A stretch of DNA of 6,522 nt from Acidobacteriota bacterium (lineage in GTDB: Bacteria; Acidobacteriota; Blastocatellia; Pyrinomonadales; Pyrinomonadaceae), in contig JAHEEZ010000203.1 in the NCBI GenBank assembly GCA_024640445.1, forward strand, positions 1-6,522, written 5' to 3'. The position numbers and the translations under genes are program-made. This document shows, piece by piece, positions 1 to 5,722 of this stretch (positions within the stretch are counted from its first letter, which is position 1; the number at the start of each line of letters is the position of its first letter). The notes under the pieces are model-generated. The model made no database searches, was not told where the DNA came from, and saw nothing but the letters and a program-made list of their open reading frames with translations.

Positions 1-1010
1 ACAAGGCGGTCCTGACGCACGGCTGGGTCGTCGACGGCGAGGGGAAGAAGCAGAGCAAGTCGCTCGGCAACGTAACATCACCGAAAGAAGTGATCGCAAA
101 ATCGGGAGCCGAGATTCTGAGGCTTTGGGCGGCAGCGGTCGATTACACCGAAGACGTACGCTGTTCCGACGAGATTCTTTTACGGGTCGTGGACGCGTAC
201 CGCAAGTTCAGAAACACGCTTCGCTACGGGCTGGGAAATCTCGACGGATTTGATCCGTCGCGCGATGCGGTACCGTTCGAGGAACTGCTTGAGATCGACC
301 GATGGGCGCTTGCGAGCCTGGATCGCGTGATCGCGAAGGTGTCGGACGGATACGAGGATTACAACTTTCAGTCGGTTTACAGGACGCTCTACGATTTTGT
401 AACGGTCGCGCTTTCGGCTCGTTATTTCGACATCATCAAGGACAGGCTCTACATCTACGCTCCGCGTTCCCATGCGCGGCGGTCTGCCCAGACGGCGGTC
501 TTCAAGATAGTGGAAAGCCTTGCCACGATGATCGCGCCGATCTTATCTTTCACGGCTGACGAGGCGTACGAGAACATCCCCGGCGTAGAGTTCGGATCTG
601 TGCATCTGGCTCATTTTCCTGAGCCCGCAGGCGCGGATGATCCGGAACTTCTCGAGCGATGGGAAAAGATCTTCGCAGTCCGGGACGAGGTCCTCAAGCG
701 GCTTGAAGAAGCGAGGAATCAGAAGATCATCGGCTCCGGGCTTCAGGCAAGGGTGCTTTTGACCGTGGATTCCGGCACGTTCGAATTCCTTCGGCCTTAC
801 TTTGGCGACCTTCGGTACATCTTCATCGTTTCGCAGGTTGAAGTGAGCGAGGGCGCTTCGATCGAGGTCAAGATCGCGAATGCGGACGGCGAAAAGTGTG
901 AACGGTGCTGGAATTTTTCGGTAGAGGTCGGCATAGACGAAAGGTATCCGACCGTGTGCGAACGCTGCGTCGCGGCGCTCGATGAACTTTTCAAGGCTGA
1001 AGCCGCCTGA
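1..1010 (+). CDS. ileS: Isoleucyl-tRNA synthetase, C-terminal part (5' end outside window)
   Basis: Class I aminoacyl-tRNA synthetase that charges tRNA-Ile in the cytoplasm. The reading frame is open from base 3, giving 335 visible residues, so the start, the HIGH motif and the editing domain lie upstream. Visible residues begin just before the KMSKS-type signature, which reads KQSKS here (bases 48–62) followed by LGN, as in IleS. An all-helical anticodon-binding domain follows. The C-terminus carries the IleS zinc finger: two CERC motifs, with cysteines at visible residues 299, 302, 319 and 322; the first is followed by Trp (CERCW). This C-terminal zinc site separates IleS from ValRS and LeuRS. 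It stops at TGA 1008–1010. The next gene starts 32 bases later, consistent with an operon; ileS next to lspA is a common bacterial order. The Met-to-Gln change in KMSKS is the only oddity. Identity is secure. Confidence 0.96.
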   Translation, partial: KAVLTHGWVVDGEGKKQSKSLGNVTSPKEVIAKSGAEILRLWAAAVDYTEDVRCSDEILLRVVDAYRKFRNTLRYGLGNLDGFDPSRDAVPFEELLEIDRWALASLDRVIAKVSDGYEDYNFQSVYRTLYDFVTVALSARYFDIIKDRLYIYAPRSHARRSAQTAVFKIVESLATMIAPILSFTADEAYENIPGVEFGSVHLAHFPEPAGADDPELLERWEKIFAVRDEVLKRLEEARNQKIIGSGLQARVLLTVDSGTFEFLRPYFGDLRYIFIVSQVEVSEGASIEVKIANADGEKCERCWNFSVEVGIDERYPTVCERCVAALDELFKAEAA

Positions 1011-1028
1011 TCGGCGGCCTGCTGTCCT

Positions 1029-1036
1029 GGAGGAGG
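1029..1036 (+). promoter_or_regulatory. Ribosome-binding site of the small secreted protein
   Basis: GGAGGAGG, six bases before ATG 1043. It is the strongest Shine–Dalgarno match in the operon and fixes the start of the gene; lspA and rluD in the same operon have weak sites and non-ATG starts. Confidence 0.75.
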
Positions 1037-1042
1037 GCCACT

Positions 1043-1480
1043 ATGTTCTTGAAGAAGATACATTTTTTGCTTTCCCTGGTCTTGATTTCTGCCGTGTGTG
1101 TTTCCGCTCAGGCTGTCCACTCGCCCGGGAAGGGATCTCAGGAGCGGAAGGATATCGTCGACGCGCTCCGTGTCCCGGTCAAGAAATCACTTAAACAGGA
1201 TGTCATTTTTATCATCAACGACCTCAACGTATCGGGGACGTGGGCGTTCCTTGGCGGTGCGCCGCAGACGCCTTCAGGGGACGCTCCGGATTATTCGGGA
1301 ACGATCTACGCTGAAGAGTTTGAGAACGGCGCGTTCGACAACAACATCTTCGCACTGCTGCGCAAGAGCGGCAGCAAATGGAAGGTGATCAAGTATTTCA
1401 TTGGCTGCACCGATGTCTGTTACGCGACCTGGTGGAAGGAATACAAGGCGCCGAAATCGATATTTCCCTACACGGAATAG
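1043..1480 (+). CDS. Small secreted protein of unknown function
   Basis: A 145-residue protein that I do not recognise. Residues 1–24 form a clear Sec signal peptide: two lysines at 4–5, a hydrophobic core about residues 8–20, and an A-Q-A cleavage site before residue 25. Cys19 is not in a lipobox, so a soluble periplasmic or secreted product is expected rather than a lipoprotein. The mature part of about 120 residues has a single-domain look: a short helix (ERKDIVDALRVPV), the strand-rich segment VIFIINDLNVSGTWAFL, a Gly/Pro loop, a second strand region ending in KWKVIKYF, and a C-terminal GCTDVC pair (Cys122, Cys126) followed by ATWW. The cysteines could form a disulfide. The start is supported by a strong ribosome-binding site, GGAGGAGG at 1029–1036. 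It lies between ileS and lspA in the same direction, so co-transcription is likely. No function is proposed. Confidence 0.85.
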   Translation: MFLKKIHFLLSLVLISAVCVSAQAVHSPGKGSQERKDIVDALRVPVKKSLKQDVIFIINDLNVSGTWAFLGGAPQTPSGDAPDYSGTIYAEEFENGAFDNNIFALLRKSGSKWKVIKYFIGCTDVCYATWWKEYKAPKSIFPYTE

Positions 1481-1508
1481 CAGCGGCGGCAACTGGCGGT
1501 ATTGGTAA

Positions 1509-2033
1509 GTGAACAAGAAAGACTTTATCTGGAAACTCGGCTACCTGGCGGCGTCAGGGGCCGTTTTTATGCTCGATCAGGCGACAAAGGCGTGGGCGCT
1601 GCGAAGGCTTCGGTTCCGTTCGGAGATCGAGATCATTCCTGATTTCCTGAATTTCTCGTACGCCCAGAACACGGGAGTCGCCTTCAGCATGTTCGACGGC
1701 CACGGCGACGCCGGAAGATGGGCGCTCTCCGGACTGGCGTTCGCCGCCGCCACGCTTGTGATCTATTTTCTGTGGCGAACTCCGCGCACCGACGACCGCA
1801 TCCTTGGCGCTTTGGCCTTGCTTCTGGCGGGGATCGTCGGGAACGTGTCGGACCGCATAAGGCTTGGTTTCGTGGTGGATTTCATAGACGTTCAGTTTGG
1901 GAGATGGCACTATCCGACCTTCAATATTGCAGACATGGCGATCTGCATAGGAGCCGGACTTCTGATCCTGGATATGTTTTTGAGGAAGGACGGTCGAAAG
2001 AAGGTTGAGGATACGGTGCCCGATGGCAGTTGA
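1509..2033 (+). CDS. lspA: Lipoprotein signal peptidase (signal peptidase II)
   Basis: Inner-membrane aspartyl protease that removes the signal peptide from diacylglyceryl-modified prolipoproteins, the step after Lgt. The 174 residues are normal for the family. Conserved blocks appear in order: an N-terminal hydrophobic segment ending in DQATK (23–27), NTGVAFS (54–60), a central pair of membrane segments (about 72–89 and 98–112), GNVSDR (111–116, usually GN-x-[IL]-DR), VVDF (122–125) and FNIAD (138–142). Asp124 and Asp142 are the expected catalytic pair. A last membrane segment runs about 143–158 before a charged tail. The start is GTG 1509, immediately after an in-frame TAA at 1506–1508, so no longer start is possible; the next ATG would delete most of the first membrane segment. 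No good Shine–Dalgarno is visible. The 3' end overlaps the next gene by 11 bases. Confidence 0.95.
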   Translation: MNKKDFIWKLGYLAASGAVFMLDQATKAWALRRLRFRSEIEIIPDFLNFSYAQNTGVAFSMFDGHGDAGRWALSGLAFAAATLVIYFLWRTPRTDDRILGALALLLAGIVGNVSDRIRLGFVVDFIDVQFGRWHYPTFNIADMAICIGAGLLILDMFLRKDGRKKVEDTVPDGS

Positions 2034-2469
2034 ATTGAGAGAGATCACCCGGGAGAACTTCAACGAGTGCATTGGCCTGAAGGTCGGCGATGATCAGAAA
2101 GCGTTTGTTTCCGAAAACGTACTTTCGATCGCACAGGCAAGAATTCTGGCAGAACTTGAGATCAGAGCGGTTTACAGCGCAAAGGACATGGTGGGGTTCG
2201 TAATGTACGGGCTTGATACTGCGGTAGACCGGTATTTTTTGGTCAGGCTGATGATCGACAAGGGCAGTCAGCGGCTTGGTTTTGGCCGTTGGGCGACCGA
2301 AAAGGTCATTGAAGAGCTCCGAAAGCAAGAAGCCTGTGACGCCGTCTATCTTTATTACGTGCCGGAAAACCACGCGGCGAGAACGCTTTACCGATCGATA
2401 GGCTTCGAGGAAACGGGCGATGTCGATGAGAAGAGCGGTGAGATCCTGATGCGGTACGATTTCAAGTAA
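2023..2469 (+). CDS. GNAT-family N-acetyltransferase, diamine/polyamine acetyltransferase-like
   Basis: A 148-residue single-domain acetyl-CoA-dependent acetyltransferase. The N-terminal pattern LREIT…ECIGLKV…QKAFVSENVLSIAQA resembles the BltD/PaiA-type diamine and polyamine acetyltransferases. The acetyl-CoA loop is QRLGFG at residues 83–88, in the usual R/Q-x-x-G-x-G/A form after the strand YFLVRLMID. The late block VPENHAARTLYRSIGFEETG (113–132) carries the family's Asn116 and Tyr123. I chose ATG 2023 over the in-frame TTG 2005, because that TTG directly abuts its purine stretch with no spacing and the domain begins at once after Met2023. The start lies inside lspA (11-base overlap), suggesting translational coupling. 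Family assignment is firm. Substrate is inferred from overall resemblance only; a ribosomal-protein acetyltransferase such as RimI is less likely. Confidence 0.88.
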   Translation: MAVELREITRENFNECIGLKVGDDQKAFVSENVLSIAQARILAELEIRAVYSAKDMVGFVMYGLDTAVDRYFLVRLMIDKGSQRLGFGRWATEKVIEELRKQEACDAVYLYYVPENHAARTLYRSIGFEETGDVDEKSGEILMRYDFK

Positions 2470-2485
2470 AGCCCGGGAGAGGCAG

Positions 2486-3304
2486 ATGTATCCAGAACTT
2501 TTCAGAATAGGTAATTTTCCGATCAATACTTACGGAGTGCTTCTTGCTCTGGGTCTGGTACTTGCTCTTTTCACCGCCGCCCGCCTTGCGGTCCGCGACG
2601 GACTTCCCAAGGAGAGGATCTATGATCTCGGACTTTGGACTATCCTTGGCGGGCTTCTCGGCTCCAAGATCCTGATGATCTTCACGGAAGACCATGTTCA
2701 GGTCCTTTCGCTCGACTTCCTCCGTTCCGGAGGAGTCTATTTCGGAGGATTCGTCGGCGGATTCGTCACTCTGGTTGCGTTGATCAGGCTCTACGGGCTT
2801 CCGTTCTGGAAGGTGGGAGACGCCTTCGCTCCAGGTGTAGCGCTCGGTCAGGCTCTGGGAAGGCAGGGATGTTTTTCCGCCGGCTGCTGCTGGGGAAAAC
2901 CGACCACGCTTCCATGGGGTGTTCATTTCACCGAAGCCGGCCACGCCAACACGGGAGTTCCGATCTACGGAACTGACGGAAGTGATCTTTTCCTGCATCC
3001 GACCCAGCTTTACGAGTCGTTCACGATGCTCGCGGTCTTCATACTGCTGGTCTATTTTCACCGCAGAAAGAAGTTCGACGGTCAGATCCTTCTCGCATAC
3101 GGCATCATCTACAGCGTGTTCAGGTTCCTCGTGGAATTCGTACGCGATGACCCCAGGGGCGACATACTTGGCATCACTTCGGCGACCGGCCTTTCAACCT
3201 CGCAGCTGATCAGCCTTGTCGTCGCCGTTGTTGCGATCGTACTGTTCTTCCGCTTCAGGGGCCGCGGAACAGCCGGCGCCGAAGAAATGAAATCCGAATC
3301 CTGA
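2486..3304 (+). CDS. lgt: Phosphatidylglycerol–prolipoprotein diacylglyceryl transferase
   Basis: Inner-membrane enzyme that transfers diacylglycerol from phosphatidylglycerol to the lipobox cysteine of prolipoproteins, the first step of lipoprotein maturation; its product is the substrate of LspA encoded upstream. The 272 residues are typical. In order: FPINTYGVLLALG (11–23) opening the first membrane segment, GGLLGSK (55–61), the GGVYFGGFVGG loop (82–92), GRQGCFSAGCCWG (125–137), HPTQLYES (171–178) and RFLVEFVRDDPRG (213–225), then a C-terminal membrane segment at about 236–255. Arg126 aligns with the essential Arg143 of E. coli Lgt. The position of E. coli His103 is Phe86, and the E. coli N-F-x-N-G segment is the cysteine-rich C-F-x-A-G-C-C form seen in many non-proteobacterial enzymes. 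GGGAGAGG at 2475–2482 is the ribosome-binding site. It starts 16 bases after the acetyltransferase gene. Confidence 0.96.
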   Translation: MYPELFRIGNFPINTYGVLLALGLVLALFTAARLAVRDGLPKERIYDLGLWTILGGLLGSKILMIFTEDHVQVLSLDFLRSGGVYFGGFVGGFVTLVALIRLYGLPFWKVGDAFAPGVALGQALGRQGCFSAGCCWGKPTTLPWGVHFTEAGHANTGVPIYGTDGSDLFLHPTQLYESFTMLAVFILLVYFHRRKKFDGQILLAYGIIYSVFRFLVEFVRDDPRGDILGITSATGLSTSQLISLVVAVVAIVLFFRFRGRGTAGAEEMKSES

Positions 3305-3320
3305 GAGTACAATTCTTACC

Positions 3321-4292
3321 TTGTCACAAAATAACGAGACACTTGAATTCCTGACAACTCCCGACGACGCCGGAAAGCGCCTCGATGTCTTTCTGTCGGA
3401 AAAGGTCGAAGACCGCTCGCGCTCGAGCCTGAAAAAGTTGATAGACGAGGGCGCGGCTCTAGTCGACGGGGCGCAGGCGAAGTCCTCGCAAAAGCTGAAA
3501 GACGGAGAACGGGTGACGGTCGAACTGTCCGAATCACCGGATGAACGCTTTGAGCCGGAGAACATACCGCTCGAAATAGTGTATGAGGACGAGTATCTTG
3601 CGGTAATCGATAAGCCCGCGGGGATGGTGGTGCATCCGGGCGCGGGGATAAGCAGCGGAACGCTGGCCAACGCGGTCGCTTACCATTTCGATCTTGAAAC
3701 TCCTTCTCCAGGCTCGGGGCGGGAGAAGCGCGTCGGCATCGTCCACAGGCTGGACAAGGAAACGTCCGGACTGATCGTCATCGCAAAGAACGAATTGACC
3801 CAGGATAAGCTTTCCGAACAGTTTGCTTCCAGGAAGGTGTCGAAGGCCTACATCGCTCTCGCCCACGGGTTCGTTCGGCGTCTTAACGGCAAGATCGACG
3901 ATCCTATCGCGCGCGACAGGAAGAACCGTGTAAAGATGGCCGTCGATAAGAACGGGCGAAACGCTTTGACCCTCTATACCGTTCGGCAGAGGTTCGAGCG
4001 GTTTACGTTGCTGGACGTAGACATTAAAACCGGCCGAACCCACCAGATCAGGGTGCACCTTGCTCACATCAAACACCCGATCGTCGGAGACACGGTTTAC
4101 AACGAAGGCCGCGACAATATGATCCCGGACGCGGTCGTTAAGAAGCGCATACGCGAGACCGGAAGATTCTTCCTGCATTCCGCCAAGCTGTCTTTCACGC
4201 ATCCTGTCTCGAAGGAAACGCTTAGTTTCGAAAGTCCTCTGCCGGAGGAGCTTGTTTCACTGCTGGCGATGATACGGGAGCGAGGTCTTTGA
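3321..4292 (+). CDS. rluD: Large-subunit rRNA pseudouridine synthase, RluD type
   Basis: Isomerises uridines to pseudouridine in 23S rRNA; RluD of E. coli acts on helix 69. The 323 residues match the family length (E. coli RluD is 326). Residues 20–70 form an S4 RNA-binding domain (RLDVFLSE, then SSLKKLIDEGAALVDG). The catalytic domain begins near LEIVYEDEYLAVIDKPAGMVVHPG (84–107). The RluA-family signature HRLDKETSGL holds the catalytic Asp145. KTGRTHQIRVH is the other conserved block. TTG 3321 is taken as the start because the homologous N-terminus begins within about eight residues of LEFLTTPDDAG and no ATG lies nearby; the Shine–Dalgarno is weak. It begins 16 bases after lgt, as last gene of the operon. 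Its TGA touches the first REP element. RluD is preferred over RluC or RluA because of the S4 domain, overall length and lspA/lgt context. Confidence 0.93.
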   Translation: MSQNNETLEFLTTPDDAGKRLDVFLSEKVEDRSRSSLKKLIDEGAALVDGAQAKSSQKLKDGERVTVELSESPDERFEPENIPLEIVYEDEYLAVIDKPAGMVVHPGAGISSGTLANAVAYHFDLETPSPGSGREKRVGIVHRLDKETSGLIVIAKNELTQDKLSEQFASRKVSKAYIALAHGFVRRLNGKIDDPIARDRKNRVKMAVDKNGRNALTLYTVRQRFERFTLLDVDIKTGRTHQIRVHLAHIKHPIVGDTVYNEGRDNMIPDAVVKKRIRETGRFFLHSAKLSFTHPVSKETLSFESPLPEELVSLLAMIRERGL

Positions 4293-4293
4293 C

Positions 4294-4377
4294 GCCGCTG
4301 CGCGGCTGGAAGATTCGTGGGCGCCGATTACCGTGCGCTGAAGCGCACGGCTAAGTTACGTGGTCGCTATCGCGACC
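4294..4377 (-). repeat. REP copy R1 (three-hairpin repeat, reverse orientation)
   Basis: 84 bases, starting two bases after the rluD stop codon. In plus-strand order: stem-loop 1, GCCGC-TGC-GCGGC (4294–4306); a 24-base spacer; stem-loop 2, CCGTGCGC and GCGCACGG around TGAA (4331–4350); an 11-base linker beginning CTAAG; stem-loop 3, GGTCGC-TATC-GCGACC (4362–4377). Read on the minus strand, stem-loop 2 has TTAG at its 5' foot and TTCA as its loop. Spacing and layout equal those of the other copies, with arm sequences of the reverse-orientation type. It could also act as a 3'-end stabiliser or attenuator for the rluD operon; that is inference. Confidence 0.88.
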
Positions 4378-4438
4378 GGTGGTCATCTATTCATACGATT
4401 TGAATCTGACTCTGAACTCCAGGTGTTCACGATTTCAT

Positions 4439-4521
4439 CATCGCGTAGCGATGGCGTATTTTAGCCGTGGCCTTCAGGCCACGGTGCGCCGACGTGAAAT
4501 TTGATTTAGTCGCGTAGCGAC
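4439..4521 (+). repeat. REP copy F1 (three-hairpin repeat, forward orientation)
   Basis: 83 bases: stem-loop 3, CATCGC-GTA-GCGATG (4439–4453); 11-base linker ending TTAG; stem-loop 2, CCGTGGCC and GGCCACGG around TTCA (4465–4484); 24-base spacer; stem-loop 1, GTCGC-GTA-GCGAC (4509–4521). It is the inverted partner of R1, from which it is separated by a 61-base linker. Each of the three stems differs from R1 by changes on both arms that preserve pairing. Confidence 0.88.
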
Positions 4522-4534
4522 GTCCCGTCAACGC

Positions 4535-4565
4535 AAGAAGAGGCGGCCTGAAGCCGCCTCTTCTT
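4535..4565. terminator. Symmetrical intrinsic terminator
   Basis: A perfect 13-base-pair inverted repeat: arms 4535–4547 (AAGAAGAGGCGGC) and 4553–4565, around loop CTGAA (plus strand). The GC-rich core is followed by TTCTT on either strand, so it can work in both directions, although the T-runs are short. It lies 19 bases past the stop codon of the minus-strand secreted-protein gene and about 240 bases past rluD. It most likely ends the minus-strand transcript and backs up the plus-strand operon. Confidence 0.8.
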
Positions 4566-4584
4566 ACTTCCCCTGCTCAGCAGT

Positions 4585-5424
4585 TTATTTCGAATCGCAC
4601 CACTTTCCTGCTTTCTGAAGGCACTCGAAGTGCTTGATGAAGATCATTTCCTTCTCAAGCGGTTTTCCGCTGCCGTCCTTTGTGAATTCCAGGTAAGCGT
4701 CAGGCGAGATCGCGCCGAAGCGGGGGTCCCTGATCACGTTCACCATAAGGAAAGAGGAAAGTTCCTTGTAGGGGAAGCTTCTGACCCTCTGAGAGATCAT
4801 CCCCCATCGCGTGAGCTGCTTGATCTCGTCCGAAGACCGGATGATCGGGGTCCCGTCCAGAGTGGAACCGTTTGCTCCCACGATCTTTTTGAGGATCTCC
4901 TGACCCTCCTTCGTATAGGCCTTTTTTGTGTACTCGACGATCACTGCGGTAGCGAGTCCCAGGGGATTCTTGTCCGGGCCGCCCGCGGCGAGGTCGATCA
5001 CAGCAGACTGACGCTCAGCATTCTTGACCGAAGTACTGGGAAATAGATAGACGGCTCCGCTGTTTGCGGTTTCGAAGGCTTTTTCACCTACGTCGTCGGT
5101 CCTGAAGGCATACTTGTAAACGTCGCCGTAGAACGCCCAAAACACAGGATTGCCATTGATGTCATAGCCCGTCCGGGTCTCGATAATACGGACGTCTCTG
5201 TGAATGTCGTCGTTTATATAGTCGAAAACGGAAGACTTGTCGAGACCGGTCCGCCTCGCGACGATCGCGGCAGGGTCGATCCCGTTGATGACATAGAATT
5301 TGTCGGAATAATCGAAAGGCCTTCTTTCTTGCTGGTACGTGTAGTTGTCCTGCGCGGCCGAGGGAATGACAAGAATTGCTGCAATAGTAAAGATAAGGGC
5401 CACTGCGCTGATGATCTGTTTCAT
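4585..5424 (-). CDS. Exported protein of unknown function (279 residues)
   Basis: I do not recognise the family. Residues 1–24 are a Sec signal peptide: Lys2, a long hydrophobic core (about 4–20), and S-A-A before Gln25. The mature part of about 255 residues has no lipobox and no later membrane segment, so it should be periplasmic or secreted. It is mixed alpha/beta in look: a segment FYVINGIDPAAIVARRTGLD, a strand-rich patch RIIETRTGYDINGNPVFWAFYGDVYKYAF (written in parts: RIIETRTGY, then NPVFWAFYGDVY), a helical Lys-rich middle (KKAYTKEGQEILKKIVG), a region SFPYKELSSFLMVNVIRDPR, and a C-terminal Cys pair (Cys268, Cys276) that may form a disulfide. The start ATG 5424 is chosen because AAGGAG lies eight bases upstream and the signal peptide begins there; a longer reading from 5499 would put 25 charged residues before it. 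It is alone on the minus strand, bracketed by REP copies F1 and F2. Confidence 0.85.
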   Translation of the reverse strand: MKQIISAVALIFTIAAILVIPSAAQDNYTYQQERRPFDYSDKFYVINGIDPAAIVARRTGLDKSSVFDYINDDIHRDVRIIETRTGYDINGNPVFWAFYGDVYKYAFRTDDVGEKAFETANSGAVYLFPSTSVKNAERQSAVIDLAAGGPDKNPLGLATAVIVEYTKKAYTKEGQEILKKIVGANGSTLDGTPIIRSSDEIKQLTRWGMISQRVRSFPYKELSSFLMVNVIRDPRFGAISPDAYLEFTKDGSGKPLEKEMIFIKHFECLQKAGKWCDSK

Positions 5425-5432
5425 TTCTTTTT

Positions 5433-5438
5433 CTCCTT
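5433..5438 (-). promoter_or_regulatory. Ribosome-binding site deciding the start of the exported protein
   Basis: AAGGAG on the minus strand, inside the purine-rich run GGAGAAGGAGAA, eight bases before ATG 5424. It decides for this ATG over the upstream in-frame ATG at 5499. No convincing −35/−10 pair was found between here and REP F2. Confidence 0.75.
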
Positions 5439-5509
5439 CTCCGTGTGTTGTTTGTGCCCTTCTGATAAGACAGTGCGAAGAAGAAGGGAATAAAGACAAA
5501 TCTTTTCCT

Positions 5510-5548
5510 GATCGCGTAGCGATGGCGTGAGTGCGCAGGTCCGTTCTT
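5510..5548 (+). repeat. 39-base stem-loop unit before REP F2
   Basis: An extra copy of stem-loop 3 (ATCGC-GTA-GCGAT; the outermost C is G here) followed by a 24-base tail ending TTCTT. It lies exactly 39 bases before the stem-loop 3 of F2, the same period as the two units in front of F3. It marks the left edge of recognisable repeat sequence on this side of the transposase. Confidence 0.8.
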
Positions 5549-5631
5549 CATCGCGTAGCGATGACGTATCTTAGCCGTGGCCTTCAGGCCACGGTGCGTC
5601 CGCGCGAAAATCGTTGTAGTCGCATAGCGAC
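5549..5631 (+). repeat. REP copy F2, upstream of the transposase gene
   Basis: 83 bases with the forward-type arms: stem-loop 3 at 5549–5563, 11-base linker, stem-loop 2 at 5575–5594 (CCGTGGCC/GGCCACGG, loop TTCA), 24-base spacer, stem-loop 1 at 5619–5631 with loop ATA instead of GTA. GTAG stands at the 5' foot of stem-loop 1. Unlike F1 and F3 it has no R partner on its left; its opposite-orientation partner across the transposase gene is R2. Confidence 0.88.
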
Positions 5632-5690
5632 GTCGCAAAAATATTGAATCGGTCTGGAACCTGTGCTTCAATAATCGGCACTCCCAAGAG

Positions 5691-5711
5691 CGGCTTCTCT
5701 CACCGAAGCCG
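5691..5711 (+). promoter_or_regulatory. Hairpin in the transposase leader
   Basis: CGGCTTC (5691–5697) and GAAGCCG (5705–5711) pair perfectly around a seven-base loop. The hairpin ends 11 bases before the transposase ATG, where a Shine–Dalgarno would be expected and none is seen (the intervening bases are AAACCAAACCT). It could hold down translation of the transposase, or be a chance palindrome. Confidence 0.45.
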
Positions 5712-5722
5712 AAACCAAACCT

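Larger units (their letters stand above)
4294..4521. mobile_element. Composite inverted REP pair (BIME-like) 1: R1–linker–F1
   Basis: A 228-base unit made of two inverted REPs and a 61-base linker (4378–4438). The linker aligns without gaps to the linker of the second pair (6270–6330), about 60–65% identical by my hand count, so the pair seems to be a unit of duplication rather than two chance insertions. It occupies most of the interval between rluD and the terminator of the convergent secreted-protein gene; no coding sequence is seen in it. Confidence 0.7.

Noticed and set aside
2005..2022. TTG start for the acetyltransferase
   Set aside because: The purine stretch AAAGAAGG directly abuts this TTG, leaving no spacing; ATG 2023 begins at the conserved N-terminus of the domain.
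1554..3061. Minus-strand open frames opposite lspA, the acetyltransferase gene and lgt
   Set aside because: All lie antisense to genes with unmistakable family motifs and show no domain or start signal of their own.
4331..4377. REP hairpins as the intrinsic terminator of the rluD operon
   Set aside because: None of the stem-loops is followed by a T-run; the 4535–4565 inverted repeat is a far better terminator.
4630..5046. Plus-strand open frame of 138 codons
   Set aside because: It is the antisense shadow of the exported-protein gene, with no ribosome-binding site and arginine-rich, low-complexity-like content; the minus strand has a signal peptide and a strong Shine–Dalgarno.
5425..5499. 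Longer N-terminus of the exported protein, starting at 5499
   Set aside because: It would place 25 non-hydrophobic residues before a typical signal peptide and would run through the AAGGAG ribosome-binding site of the inner ATG.
5644..5675. Possible promoter TTGAAT … AATAAT before the transposase
   Set aside because: The hexamers are 20 bases apart, and at 17-base spacing the −10 match is poor; this is too weak to annotate.
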